NCBI GenBank assembly: GCA_002366795.1
Contig: DFBX01000007.1
Location: forward strand, 1-21,487
Direction of reading: 5' to 3'
DNA: 21,487 nucleotides
Source: Rhodobacteraceae bacterium UBA3069
Lineage (GTDB): Bacteria > Pseudomonadota > Alphaproteobacteria > Rhodobacterales > Rhodobacteraceae
Position numbers and translations under genes: made by a program. The notes under the pieces are model-generated. The model worked only from the letters and a program-made list of their open reading frames with translations. It was not told the DNA's origin and did not search any database. Positions 16,074 to 21,487 of this stretch are shown here, one piece after another; position 1 is the first letter of the stretch, and each line of letters opens with the position of its first letter.

Positions 16074-16868
16074 ATGCCCGATACCACTGCCAGACCGACG
16101 CATATCGTTTTCACCGATCTTGATGGCACTTTGCTGGACCATGACAGCTATTCCCATGCCGCCGCCTTGCCCGCGATCGAGGGGCTGAAGGCGCGGGGAG
16201 TGCCGGTGGTCCTTGCCTCTTCCAAGACCGCGGCTGAAATCGCGCCTTTGCGGGCGGAGCTGGGGCTTGGGCATTGCCCTGCCATTGTCGAAAACGGGGC
16301 TGGGGTTTTGCCAGCGGGTGCGGCCCCGGATGGTGCGGCGGCAGATTATGCGCGGCTGCGTACAGTGCTGAACGAAGTGCCCGGTGATTTGCGCGCGCAG
16401 TTTCGCGGGTTTGGCGACTGGAGCGACGCGCAGGTGGCCGAAAAGACCGGTCTGCCGCTGGCGCAGGCGCGGCTGGCGCGGCAGCGGGCGTATTCGGAAC
16501 CCGGCCTTTGGTTGGGCGATGCGGCGGGTAAGGCGGCGTTTCTGGCCGCATTGGCCGAGCGGGGCGTTCACGCCAAACAGGGCGGGCGTTACCTGACGCT
16601 GTCCTTTGGCGGCACCAAGGCCGACCGCATGGCCGAGATCACGGCGCTGTTTGGCGCGCCTGTTGTTATCGCATTGGGTGACGCGCCCAATGACATCGAA
16701 ATGTTGCAAGTGGCGGATATCGGGGTGGTCATCGCCAACCCCCATGGCGCCCCTTTGCCAGAACTGCGGGGCGAGGCCGCGGGCCGCATCCTGCGCAGCA
16801 CAAAATTCGGCCCCGAGGGTTGGAACGAAATGATCCGCCGGATAGTTTTGAACGTGGAAGAACAATAA
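16074..16868 (+). CDS. gpgP: HAD-family glucosyl-/mannosyl-3-phosphoglycerate phosphatase
   Basis: This 264-residue protein starts at the ATG at 16074, with AGGGA at 16064-16068. The longer frame from 16011 adds an unlikely cysteine-containing leader across the inverted repeat. HAD motif I is FTDLDGTLLDHDSY, with nucleophile D15 and D17. Motif II is LASSKTAAEI. The acidic motif is ALGDAPNDIEML. The Cof-type cap and the ENGAGV segment place it in the HAD-IIB mannosyl-3-phosphoglycerate phosphatase group, which includes GpgP. It would remove phosphate from glucosyl-3-phosphoglycerate to give glucosylglycerate, an anionic compatible solute. The next gene encodes the GpgS-like synthase and starts 13 bases later, so the two enzymes probably work in sequence. 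Sugar (glucose or mannose) is inferred from the partner gene. Confidence 0.87.
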   Translation: MPDTTARPTHIVFTDLDGTLLDHDSYSHAAALPAIEGLKARGVPVVLASSKTAAEIAPLRAELGLGHCPAIVENGAGVLPAGAAPDGAAADYARLRTVLNEVPGDLRAQFRGFGDWSDAQVAEKTGLPLAQARLARQRAYSEPGLWLGDAAGKAAFLAALAERGVHAKQGGRYLTLSFGGTKADRMAEITALFGAPVVIALGDAPNDIEMLQVADIGVVIANPHGAPLPELRGEAAGRILRSTKFGPEGWNEMIRRIVLNVEEQ

Positions 16869-16881
16869 AAGGAGTGCCCGG

Positions 16882-18111
16882 GTGGGAGATTTTCATCAGA
16901 ACGGCAATATCGCGACCCTTCACAACCTGCGCACCAATACTGCTGACGATCTGTCGCGCGACCTTCTGAACTTTTCCGCCTCTCGCAAGATCAGCCTGAT
17001 CCTGCCCTCGCTTTATTCCGAGCTAGAGGGCGATGCGCTGCCCAATATCCTGAAAGAGCTGTCGCAGGTGCCTTACCTGCACCGCATCGTCATCGGGCTG
17101 GACCGCGCCGACGAGGCGCAATACCGCCATGCGAAGAACTTTTTCGCCAGCCAGTTGCCAGCGGATCAGACCCACGTGGTGATCTGGAACGAAAGCCCGC
17201 GGATGCAGGCGATCGATGCGCGGCTGGAAAAGCTGGGCCTTGCGCCCAAGGAGCCGGGCAAGGGCAAGAACGTGTGGTCTTGCATCGGCTATCTGCTGGC
17301 CAAGGCGGACAGTTCCGTGGTGGCGATCCATGATTGCGATATTGTCACCTATGAAAAGGGCATGTTGGCGCGGATGCTTTACCCCGTGGCCAACCCGAAT
17401 TTCCCCTATCAGGTGGCCAAAGGGTATTATCCGCGCATTGGCGAGGGCAAGATCAACGGGCGTGTGACGCGGCTGCTTGTCTCGCCCATCCTGATTGCCA
17501 TGAAGCGGGTGCTGGGGGACCGCGATTATCTGGATTTCCTGCGCGCGTTCCGCTACCCGCTGTCGGGCGAATTTGCCATGCGGGCGGGCATTCTGCCCGA
17601 TCTGCGCATCCCGTCCGACTGGGGGCTGGAGATTGGCGTGCTGTCCGAGGCATGGCGCAACCTTGCGCCCAAGGCGGTGTGTCAGGTCGAAATCTCGGAC
17701 CGCTATGACCACAAGCACCAAAGCCTGTCGGTCGATGACGCCAGCACGGGCCTGTCGCGCATGTCGGTTGATATTTGCAAGGCGATGTATCGCAAGCTGG
17801 CCGCCGATGGCACGGTCTTCACCGAAGAGGTGTTCCGCACATTAAAGGCGACCTATTACCGGTCTGCGCTGGACCTGCTGGAATGCTATTACAACGACGC
17901 GGTGATGAACGGGCTGACCGTGGACCGCCACGCCGAGGAACGCGCGATCGAACTGTTCGCGGAAAACATCATCGAGGCGGGGCACACCTTTCTGGAATTC
18001 CCCTCCGACACACCCTTCATCCCGACATGGAACCGTGTCCATTCCGCCGACCCCGACCTGATGCGCGACCGCGTGAAGGCGGCGGAACTGGATGCGGCGG
18101 AGTTTGGGTGA
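16882..18111 (+). CDS. gpgS: Glucosyl-3-phosphoglycerate synthase-like glycosyltransferase (GT81)
   Basis: This 409-residue GT-A protein starts at a GTG (16882), with AAAAGGAG at 16867-16874 seven bases ahead. KISLILPSLYSE begins the nucleotide-sugar fold. AIHDCDIVTY supplies the metal-binding D151-C-D153 of the DxD motif. GKGKNVWSCIGYLLA (127-141) is the conserved donor-side block. GRVTRLLVSPILIAMKRVLG followed by FLRAFRYPLSGEFAMRAG matches GpgS of the type seen with GpgP in Persephonella. SDWGLEIGVLSEAWR and YDHKHQSLS are further family blocks. Expected reaction: NDP-glucose plus 3-phosphoglycerate to glucosyl-3-phosphoglycerate. It is cotranscribed with the phosphatase and ends at a terminator 30 bases downstream. 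Mannosyl transfer is the alternative, but the sequence looks closer to GpgS than to MpgS (GT55). Confidence 0.85.
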   Translation: MGDFHQNGNIATLHNLRTNTADDLSRDLLNFSASRKISLILPSLYSELEGDALPNILKELSQVPYLHRIVIGLDRADEAQYRHAKNFFASQLPADQTHVVIWNESPRMQAIDARLEKLGLAPKEPGKGKNVWSCIGYLLAKADSSVVAIHDCDIVTYEKGMLARMLYPVANPNFPYQVAKGYYPRIGEGKINGRVTRLLVSPILIAMKRVLGDRDYLDFLRAFRYPLSGEFAMRAGILPDLRIPSDWGLEIGVLSEAWRNLAPKAVCQVEISDRYDHKHQSLSVDDASTGLSRMSVDICKAMYRKLAADGTVFTEEVFRTLKATYYRSALDLLECYYNDAVMNGLTVDRHAEERAIELFAENIIEAGHTFLEFPSDTPFIPTWNRVHSADPDLMRDRVKAAELDAAEFG

Positions 18112-18141
18112 GGGGGCAAGATTGTGCCATTGGGCAAAAAT

Positions 18142-18168
18142 AAAGGCCCGCATTTGAGCGGGCCTTTT
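18142..18168. terminator. Strong bidirectional terminator
   Basis: AAAGGCCCGC (18142-18151) and GCGGGCCTTT (18158-18167) form a perfect 10-bp stem with a 6-base loop. The plus strand continues TTTTGCATTCTTCTT. Read on the minus strand the stem is followed by TTTATTTTTG. It can therefore end both the gpgP-gpgS transcript and that of the convergent unknown gene. Confidence 0.9.
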
Positions 18169-18177
18169 GCATTCTTC

Positions 18178-18660
18178 TTAGAGGCAGGCTCTAAGATCGT
18201 GGCGCTGTTCTACGGGAAGTAGGTCGGCAACCGCGATCATAAGGTCCAGCAACCTTCGGTCTGATTGCGGTGCTGTCTGATCTTCGGCTGGGTTCAGCAA
18301 CATCAAACGGACAGGATTGCGAGGCGATTTTCCAAACTCTGACAGCCAATCAGAAAGCTTGGCGTGGTAATCCTTGTAGGAAGGAGAGCCGATGGCCAGT
18401 TCTTCGCTGAAGCCCTTCAATGCCCATTCAGTGCTGCGGCCATTCAGATTTTTGTAGTCCTTTAAGTATGTCGCGGCATCCAGATTTCGATAGCCGATAA
18501 ATTTGGAAAATCCAAAGGCGGGATTTTCCGGGTCGGCGGCATCAATATACCAAGCATGAACCATGCCCAAGCGATCTACTAGTTCTGGCGAGTTTGTGAG
18601 TTCTCCAGCGAAAGTGTGGATGTTGTTACGGACGTGGTTGAGTTTTGTTATCAGTTTCAT
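18178..18660 (-). CDS. Unknown protein in GC-poor insert
   Basis: About 160 residues if started at the ATG at 18660, which has AAGGG nine bases upstream; an ATG at 18669 would add three residues but abuts the AAGGG. I do not recognise a family. The protein is soluble and has an aromatic-rich middle (HAWYIDAADPENPAFGFSKF then IGYRNLDAATYLKDY). A charged region WLSEFGKSPRNPVRLML follows, and it ends DLRACL. No signal peptide or membrane segment is seen. The composition is unlike its neighbours: I counted 48, 50 and 45% GC in the three 60-base lines from 18421 to 18600, against 65% in 19021-19080. It interrupts the gene pair gpgS/phosphorylase and has its own upstream region, which points to horizontal acquisition. 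It could be an accessory or defence-related gene, but nothing in it proves that. Confidence 0.75.
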   Translation of the reverse strand: MKLITKLNHVRNNIHTFAGELTNSPELVDRLGMVHAWYIDAADPENPAFGFSKFIGYRNLDAATYLKDYKNLNGRSTEWALKGFSEELAIGSPSYKDYHAKLSDWLSEFGKSPRNPVRLMLLNPAEDQTAPQSDRRLLDLMIAVADLLPVEQRHDLRACL

Positions 18661-18678
18661 TTGAGTCATCCCTTAATG

Positions 18679-18750
18679 CAGTTACCGGCTAGATTTCGAT
18701 GATCTATGGGTAGCGCATGATTTTATCTCATGTCAAGCAGGCCGTAACTG
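18679..18750 (-). promoter_or_regulatory. Promoter region with inverted repeat, upstream of the unknown gene
   Basis: CAGTTACCGGC (18679-18689) and GGCCGTAACTG (18740-18750) are inverted copies matching at 9 of 11 positions. On the minus strand TTACGG (18747-18742) and TAAAAT (18725-18720) form a possible -35/-10 pair with 16-base spacing, so the distal repeat arm would cover the -35. The second arm lies between the promoter and the start codon, an arrangement suited to repression by looping. A separate TTGACA at 18736-18731 has no matching -10. Confidence 0.35.
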
Positions 18751-18775
18751 GATTTTTGGATTTTTGAGCCCCAAG

Positions 18776-20548
18776 CTAATGCCCGATCAGCCGCCTTCCT
18801 TTGCCGATGCGGTTGGAGATCCAGCGGCATTGGTAGGGGGCGAAGGTTATGGTGTCGCCTGTCGGGTCGATCTCTTCGCCTGACAGGAGGTCTGTCCAGG
18901 TGTCGCCGTCGATCAGGTTGATGGACATTGGGGAGATGGTGACCTCTTGGTCGCTGACATTATGCAGGGCAAAGATTGACTGGTCGCGTTCGATGCTTTG
19001 CCGCCAGACGCCGAACAGGCGGTGATCCAGTTGCAGGGTGAACTGCGTGGCGTTGGGGTGGAACCCCGTCTGCTTGCGGCGGAGCGCGATGCGGCGCGAC
19101 AGTTCGGCCAGAACGCGGGCTTGGATGGTTTCGGGATCGTCCAGCAGCGATTGCAGCCGCGCATATTCCCAGCGGTGGCGGTTGATGGCGCGGTTGTGAC
19201 CGGATTTTTCCACCCCTTCGTGGTCGTTCGGCGTGGCCAGCAGGGCGTGGATATAGAAGGCGGGAATGCCTTCCAGCGCCATGACGATGGTTTGCGACGC
19301 GATGAAACGGTCGAATTGCAGGTTATCCTCGCCTGTGAACGTGCCTTTCATCGCCTCGAACCATGTGATGTTCAGCTCGTATGGGGATTGGGTGCCGTCG
19401 GGCAGGGCGCGCATCGACACGCGCCCGCCGAAATCGCGCACCTTGCCGATCACCTGATCGACCTGATCGGTTGTCAGGATGCCCTCGGCCGGGCGCATCC
19501 CGATGCCGTCATGCGACGCGGTGAAGTTCAGGTAGGCGCAGCCCATCTGCGCGGGGGGCATTGCGCCCTGACATTGGTTCAGGTGCTTCGCCGTGCCGGA
19601 CAGCATCGCGTGCAGGATCAGCGGGGGCAGGGGGAAGTTATAGACCGCGTGCGCCTCGTTCCTATTGCCGAAATAAGACAGGTTTTCCGCCTTGGGCACA
19701 TTGGTTTCGGTCAGAAGGATCAAGGGTTCGGTGGCGAAGTCGGCAAACAGGCGCATCAGGCGGACAATCGCATGGGTGCGCGGCAGGTGGATGCAGTTTG
19801 TCCCGATCTCTTTCCAGACAAAGGCCACGGCATCCAGACGCAGAATTCGCACGCCGTTTTCGATATGCAGGCGGATGATCGACAGGAATTCGGCCAGCAC
19901 CGCCGGGTTGGTGAAATCCAGGTCGACCTGATCGTGGGAAAAGGTGCACCAGACATGGCGCGGCCCGTTCGCGGTTTCCACGGCGCGCAGCAAAGGCTGG
20001 GTGCGCGGGCGCACCACCATCGACAGGTCGTCGCCGGGCGATGCCTCGAAAAAGAAGCGGTCATAGGGGGCGTGGCCCTGCCGGTAGGCATTGAACCATT
20101 TCGACTGGCTTGAGACATGATTCAGCACCAGATCGGACATTAGCAGGAATTCATTGCCGATGCGGGTGATGTCCTCCCAGTCGCCAAGCTGCGGATTGAC
20201 GGCGCGATAGTCGGTCACGGCGAACCCGTCATCCGAGGTATAGGGAAAGAAGGGCAGGATATGCACCCCGTTTACGACGCCCTTCAGATAGCGGTGCAGA
20301 AAGTCGCGCAGCAGGTCCAGCGGTTTGTGGGCGCCATCGACGATGGAATTGCCATAGGTGATGACAAGGGTGTCGACCTCGGACCATTGCCGGTTGCCGG
20401 GCATGCGCCCGCGTTTGCGGCGGGTCGATCCGTCGGGCCAGAACGCCATGGCCAGCGTATCGGCGAGGGATTCGGCATCATGGTCGGGATAGATAAACCG
20501 GATCAGGCTGATCAGGCGGGGCCGGAATGTAGAGGCTGGGTCTTTCAT
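18776..20548 (-). CDS. GH13_18 glycoside phosphorylase, probable glucosylglycerate phosphorylase
   Basis: About 590 residues from the ATG at 20548; a TTG at 20560 is an alternative start. It is a GH13 (beta/alpha)8 protein of the sucrose phosphorylase subfamily. GVHILPFFPYTSDDGFAVTDY is the first conserved region. Counting from the TTG, the nucleophile is D243 in RILRLDAVAF, the acid/base is E285 in LLTETNVP, and the stabiliser is H350-D351 in FTASHDGIG. The segment AFVWKEIGTNCIHLPRTH is of the YcjM/glucosylglycerate phosphorylase type rather than the AVGYGAKEAGT type of true sucrose phosphorylases. With gpgS and gpgP nearby, the likely reaction is glucosylglycerate plus phosphate to glucose 1-phosphate plus glycerate. 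Sucrose- or sucrose-6-phosphate phosphorylase remain alternatives. Cytoplasmic, with no signal peptide. Confidence 0.82.
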   Translation of the reverse strand: MKDPASTFRPRLISLIRFIYPDHDAESLADTLAMAFWPDGSTRRKRGRMPGNRQWSEVDTLVITYGNSIVDGAHKPLDLLRDFLHRYLKGVVNGVHILPFFPYTSDDGFAVTDYRAVNPQLGDWEDITRIGNEFLLMSDLVLNHVSSQSKWFNAYRQGHAPYDRFFFEASPGDDLSMVVRPRTQPLLRAVETANGPRHVWCTFSHDQVDLDFTNPAVLAEFLSIIRLHIENGVRILRLDAVAFVWKEIGTNCIHLPRTHAIVRLMRLFADFATEPLILLTETNVPKAENLSYFGNRNEAHAVYNFPLPPLILHAMLSGTAKHLNQCQGAMPPAQMGCAYLNFTASHDGIGMRPAEGILTTDQVDQVIGKVRDFGGRVSMRALPDGTQSPYELNITWFEAMKGTFTGEDNLQFDRFIASQTIVMALEGIPAFYIHALLATPNDHEGVEKSGHNRAINRHRWEYARLQSLLDDPETIQARVLAELSRRIALRRKQTGFHPNATQFTLQLDHRLFGVWRQSIERDQSIFALHNVSDQEVTISPMSINLIDGDTWTDLLSGEEIDPTGDTITFAPYQCRWISNRIGKGRRLIGH

Positions 20549-20643
20549 ACGGGCTTTCAATGGTGTTTTCGGTCGTCACCCAGAACGGTTCCAGAAGGCC
20601 GCGCGACATGCAAGGGCGCAGGCCTGCGGATGCGCGCGCGGTG

Positions 20644-20691
20644 CGGGGCAGGGGGCGGGTTCGCCCGACTATCGGGCAAAGCCCTGCCCCG
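20644..20691. terminator. Long G/C-rich hairpin between two minus-strand genes
   Basis: CGGGGCAGGG (20644-20653) pairs perfectly with CCCTGCCCCG (20682-20691). Inside lies a smaller stem CGGG-TTCG-CCCG (20656-20667) with a UUCG-type tetraloop. The element is 22 bases beyond the end of the small unknown gene and upstream of the phosphorylase gene, so it probably separates the two transcripts. No T-tract follows. Confidence 0.5.
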
Positions 20692-20712
20692 ACCCCCGTC
20701 ATTGGCCATGTA

Positions 20713-21114
20713 TCAAGAAGGGTAGATTTGCTGCGTCGTCCGGTTCAGCAAGCTTTCCAGCACCCTCAGCAGTTCGCGGATGCGCTGTTCTTGTTCGGGG
20801 GGCAGGGTATCTGCGTTGGACATTTCTGTGATGTCGGTCAGCAACGTGCGCAACCATTGATGCGCGCCGGGATCGGTCGGGCTGCGCTCTCCGTCGGTGC
20901 GGCGCAGGAAGGGGGCGGTCTGTATGATGCGCGCCGCTTCGCTCAGTCCATCCTCCAGCGCGGCCAGCCGGGCCAGTCGCGTGATGTCGGATGATGGCAT
21001 GCCCGTATCGGACGACAGTGCCGATCCTGCCACGAATACATAAACCTCGGCATACTCGTAAAACACATCAACGACCGCTTCGCGCGCTTTTCGGGTCAGT
21101 TCCTTAGTGTTCAT
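20713..21114 (-). CDS. Small protein of unknown function
   Basis: A 133-residue frame from the ATG at 21114 (MNTKELTRKAREAVVDVF), with AGGA at 21118-21121 just upstream. A longer frame from 21294 has no ribosome site and a leader unlike a protein. I do not recognise it. It looks largely helical: a charged N-terminus, an aromatic/hydrophobic stretch VVDVFYEYAEVYVFVAG (14-30) too polar for a sure membrane segment, then amphipathic stretches LARLAALEDGLSEAARIIQT and QEQRIRELLRVLESLLNRT. The C-terminal part could form a coiled coil. It lies between the phosphorylase and the promoter region at the window edge, and is separated from the phosphorylase gene by a hairpin. Codon composition is normal for the window, supporting a real gene. 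Confidence 0.65.
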   Translation of the reverse strand: MNTKELTRKAREAVVDVFYEYAEVYVFVAGSALSSDTGMPSSDITRLARLAALEDGLSEAARIIQTAPFLRRTDGERSPTDPGAHQWLRTLLTDITEMSNADTLPPEQEQRIRELLRVLESLLNRTTQQIYPS

Positions 21115-21487
21115 ATGTCCTACAATTGGCCGATGCGCCGTGGCTGGCCCCATCCGCACATCTTGCGGGGAGGCAATGCGGGCGCATCCGGCCTGTCTTG
21201 TCCCAGTTCGTTTCGTGATTGACCCGAGTGGGGGCCAACCTTCCCCATAAGGATAAGAAGCGGAGCGACACATGCTTGCCAAGGGAAACCGCAACCGAAA
21301 GTCGCATCTGACACAAATGCGAACAGCCTATCGGGGATTTTTCGGGAAAAACCCTTGTTTGTCAGTGCGTAAGAGGAGCCGACGCGCACGGTTTTCAGGC
21401 GTCCTGGACGTTTTTTGAACTTTTTTGCGGTTTTTTGAAAAAAGCACTTGCGAGTCACCGGTACTAACCGTAGAACCCCCCTCACCG
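21115..21487. other. Gene-free region at the right edge
   Basis: These 373 bases have no frame that looks coding on either strand. The part next to 21114 is the leader of the minus-strand unknown gene. From about 21395 there are repeated T/A runs (GTTTTTTGAAC, CTTTTTTGCGG, TTTTTTGAAAAAA) leading into the promoter at 21448-21476. The T/A tracts fit an UP-element. Further structure may continue past the window. Confidence 0.6.
21448..21476 (+). promoter_or_regulatory. Strong rrn-like sigma-70 promoter
   Basis: TTGCGA (21448-21453) and TAGAAC (21471-21476) are separated by exactly 17 bases and preceded by A/T tracts resembling an UP-element. The arrangement, ending in CCCCCCTCACCG, resembles what I recall upstream of 16S rRNA genes in Rhodobacteraceae. 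The transcribed gene lies outside the window, so the rRNA link is inference. Confidence 0.5.

Noticed and set aside
15465..16865. 466-codon minus-strand frame
   Set aside because: Crosses the aminotransferase terminator and lies opposite gpgP; the translation has no family features.
18750..18765. Tandem GGATTTTT repeat as an insertion footprint
   Set aside because: Only two 8-base units and no matching copy at the other end of the GC-poor segment, so no target-site duplication can be claimed.
18998..20113. 371-codon plus-strand frame opposite the phosphorylase
   Set aside because: Antisense shadow of a GH13 gene whose catalytic motifs are all on the minus strand.
1..21487. CRISPR array, tRNA or complete rRNA gene, transposase, integrase or phage genes
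   Set aside because: No regularly spaced repeats, cloverleaf-like sequences or recognisable mobile-element proteins were seen on either strand.

Overview
The window looks like chromosomal DNA of a marine-type alphaproteobacterium of the Rhodobacteraceae/Roseobacter group. The basis is high GC (65% in 19021-19080, a line I counted), tightly packed genes, the protein flavour, and an intergenic motif (GGTATTTG-A-GAACAATGAA) that I recall from that group. The taxon is inferred from sequence character, not from a marker gene. No tRNA, rRNA, CRISPR array, transposase or phage gene is visible. The right edge carries a strong promoter of the kind expected before an rRNA operon.

Layout. 1-63 is the tail of an unidentified gene. 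225-1841 encodes an acetolactate-synthase-like thiamine diphosphate enzyme. It converges on a tyrosine/dual-specificity phosphatase gene (1851-2525, minus) across a hairpin shared by both gene ends. 2684-11705 is a surface-glycan island. A plus-strand operon encodes a lipid A-type acyltransferase, PseF, a PseG-PseH fusion, PseI and a KpsS-like glycosyltransferase. It meets a minus-strand operon encoding PseB, PseC and a second GT-B/CDP-glycerol-transferase-like protein. Together these supply all six activities from UDP-GlcNAc to CMP-pseudaminic acid, plus two candidate transferases. The island lies between a lipid A acyltransferase gene and waaA (Kdo transferase, 11918-13192). This suggests, but does not prove, that the sugar ends up on LPS or a capsule.

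13243-14297 is a broken malonyl-CoA synthetase gene (matB). About 150 residues including the ATP-binding core are missing, and the two halves are in different frames. Divergent from it is a class III (omega-type) aminotransferase gene (14520-15902). A perfect 14-bp palindrome sits in the space between them.

16074-20548 looks like a compatible-solute module. A HAD phosphatase (GpgP/MpgP type) and a GT81-like glucosyl-3-phosphoglycerate synthase (GpgS) would make glucosylglycerate. A GH13_18 phosphorylase gene on the opposite strand would degrade it. Between them lies a GC-poor gene of unknown function (18178-18660) with its own promoter-like region, facing a bidirectional terminator. A small unknown gene (20713-21114) and a 373-base gene-free stretch with the promoter close the window.
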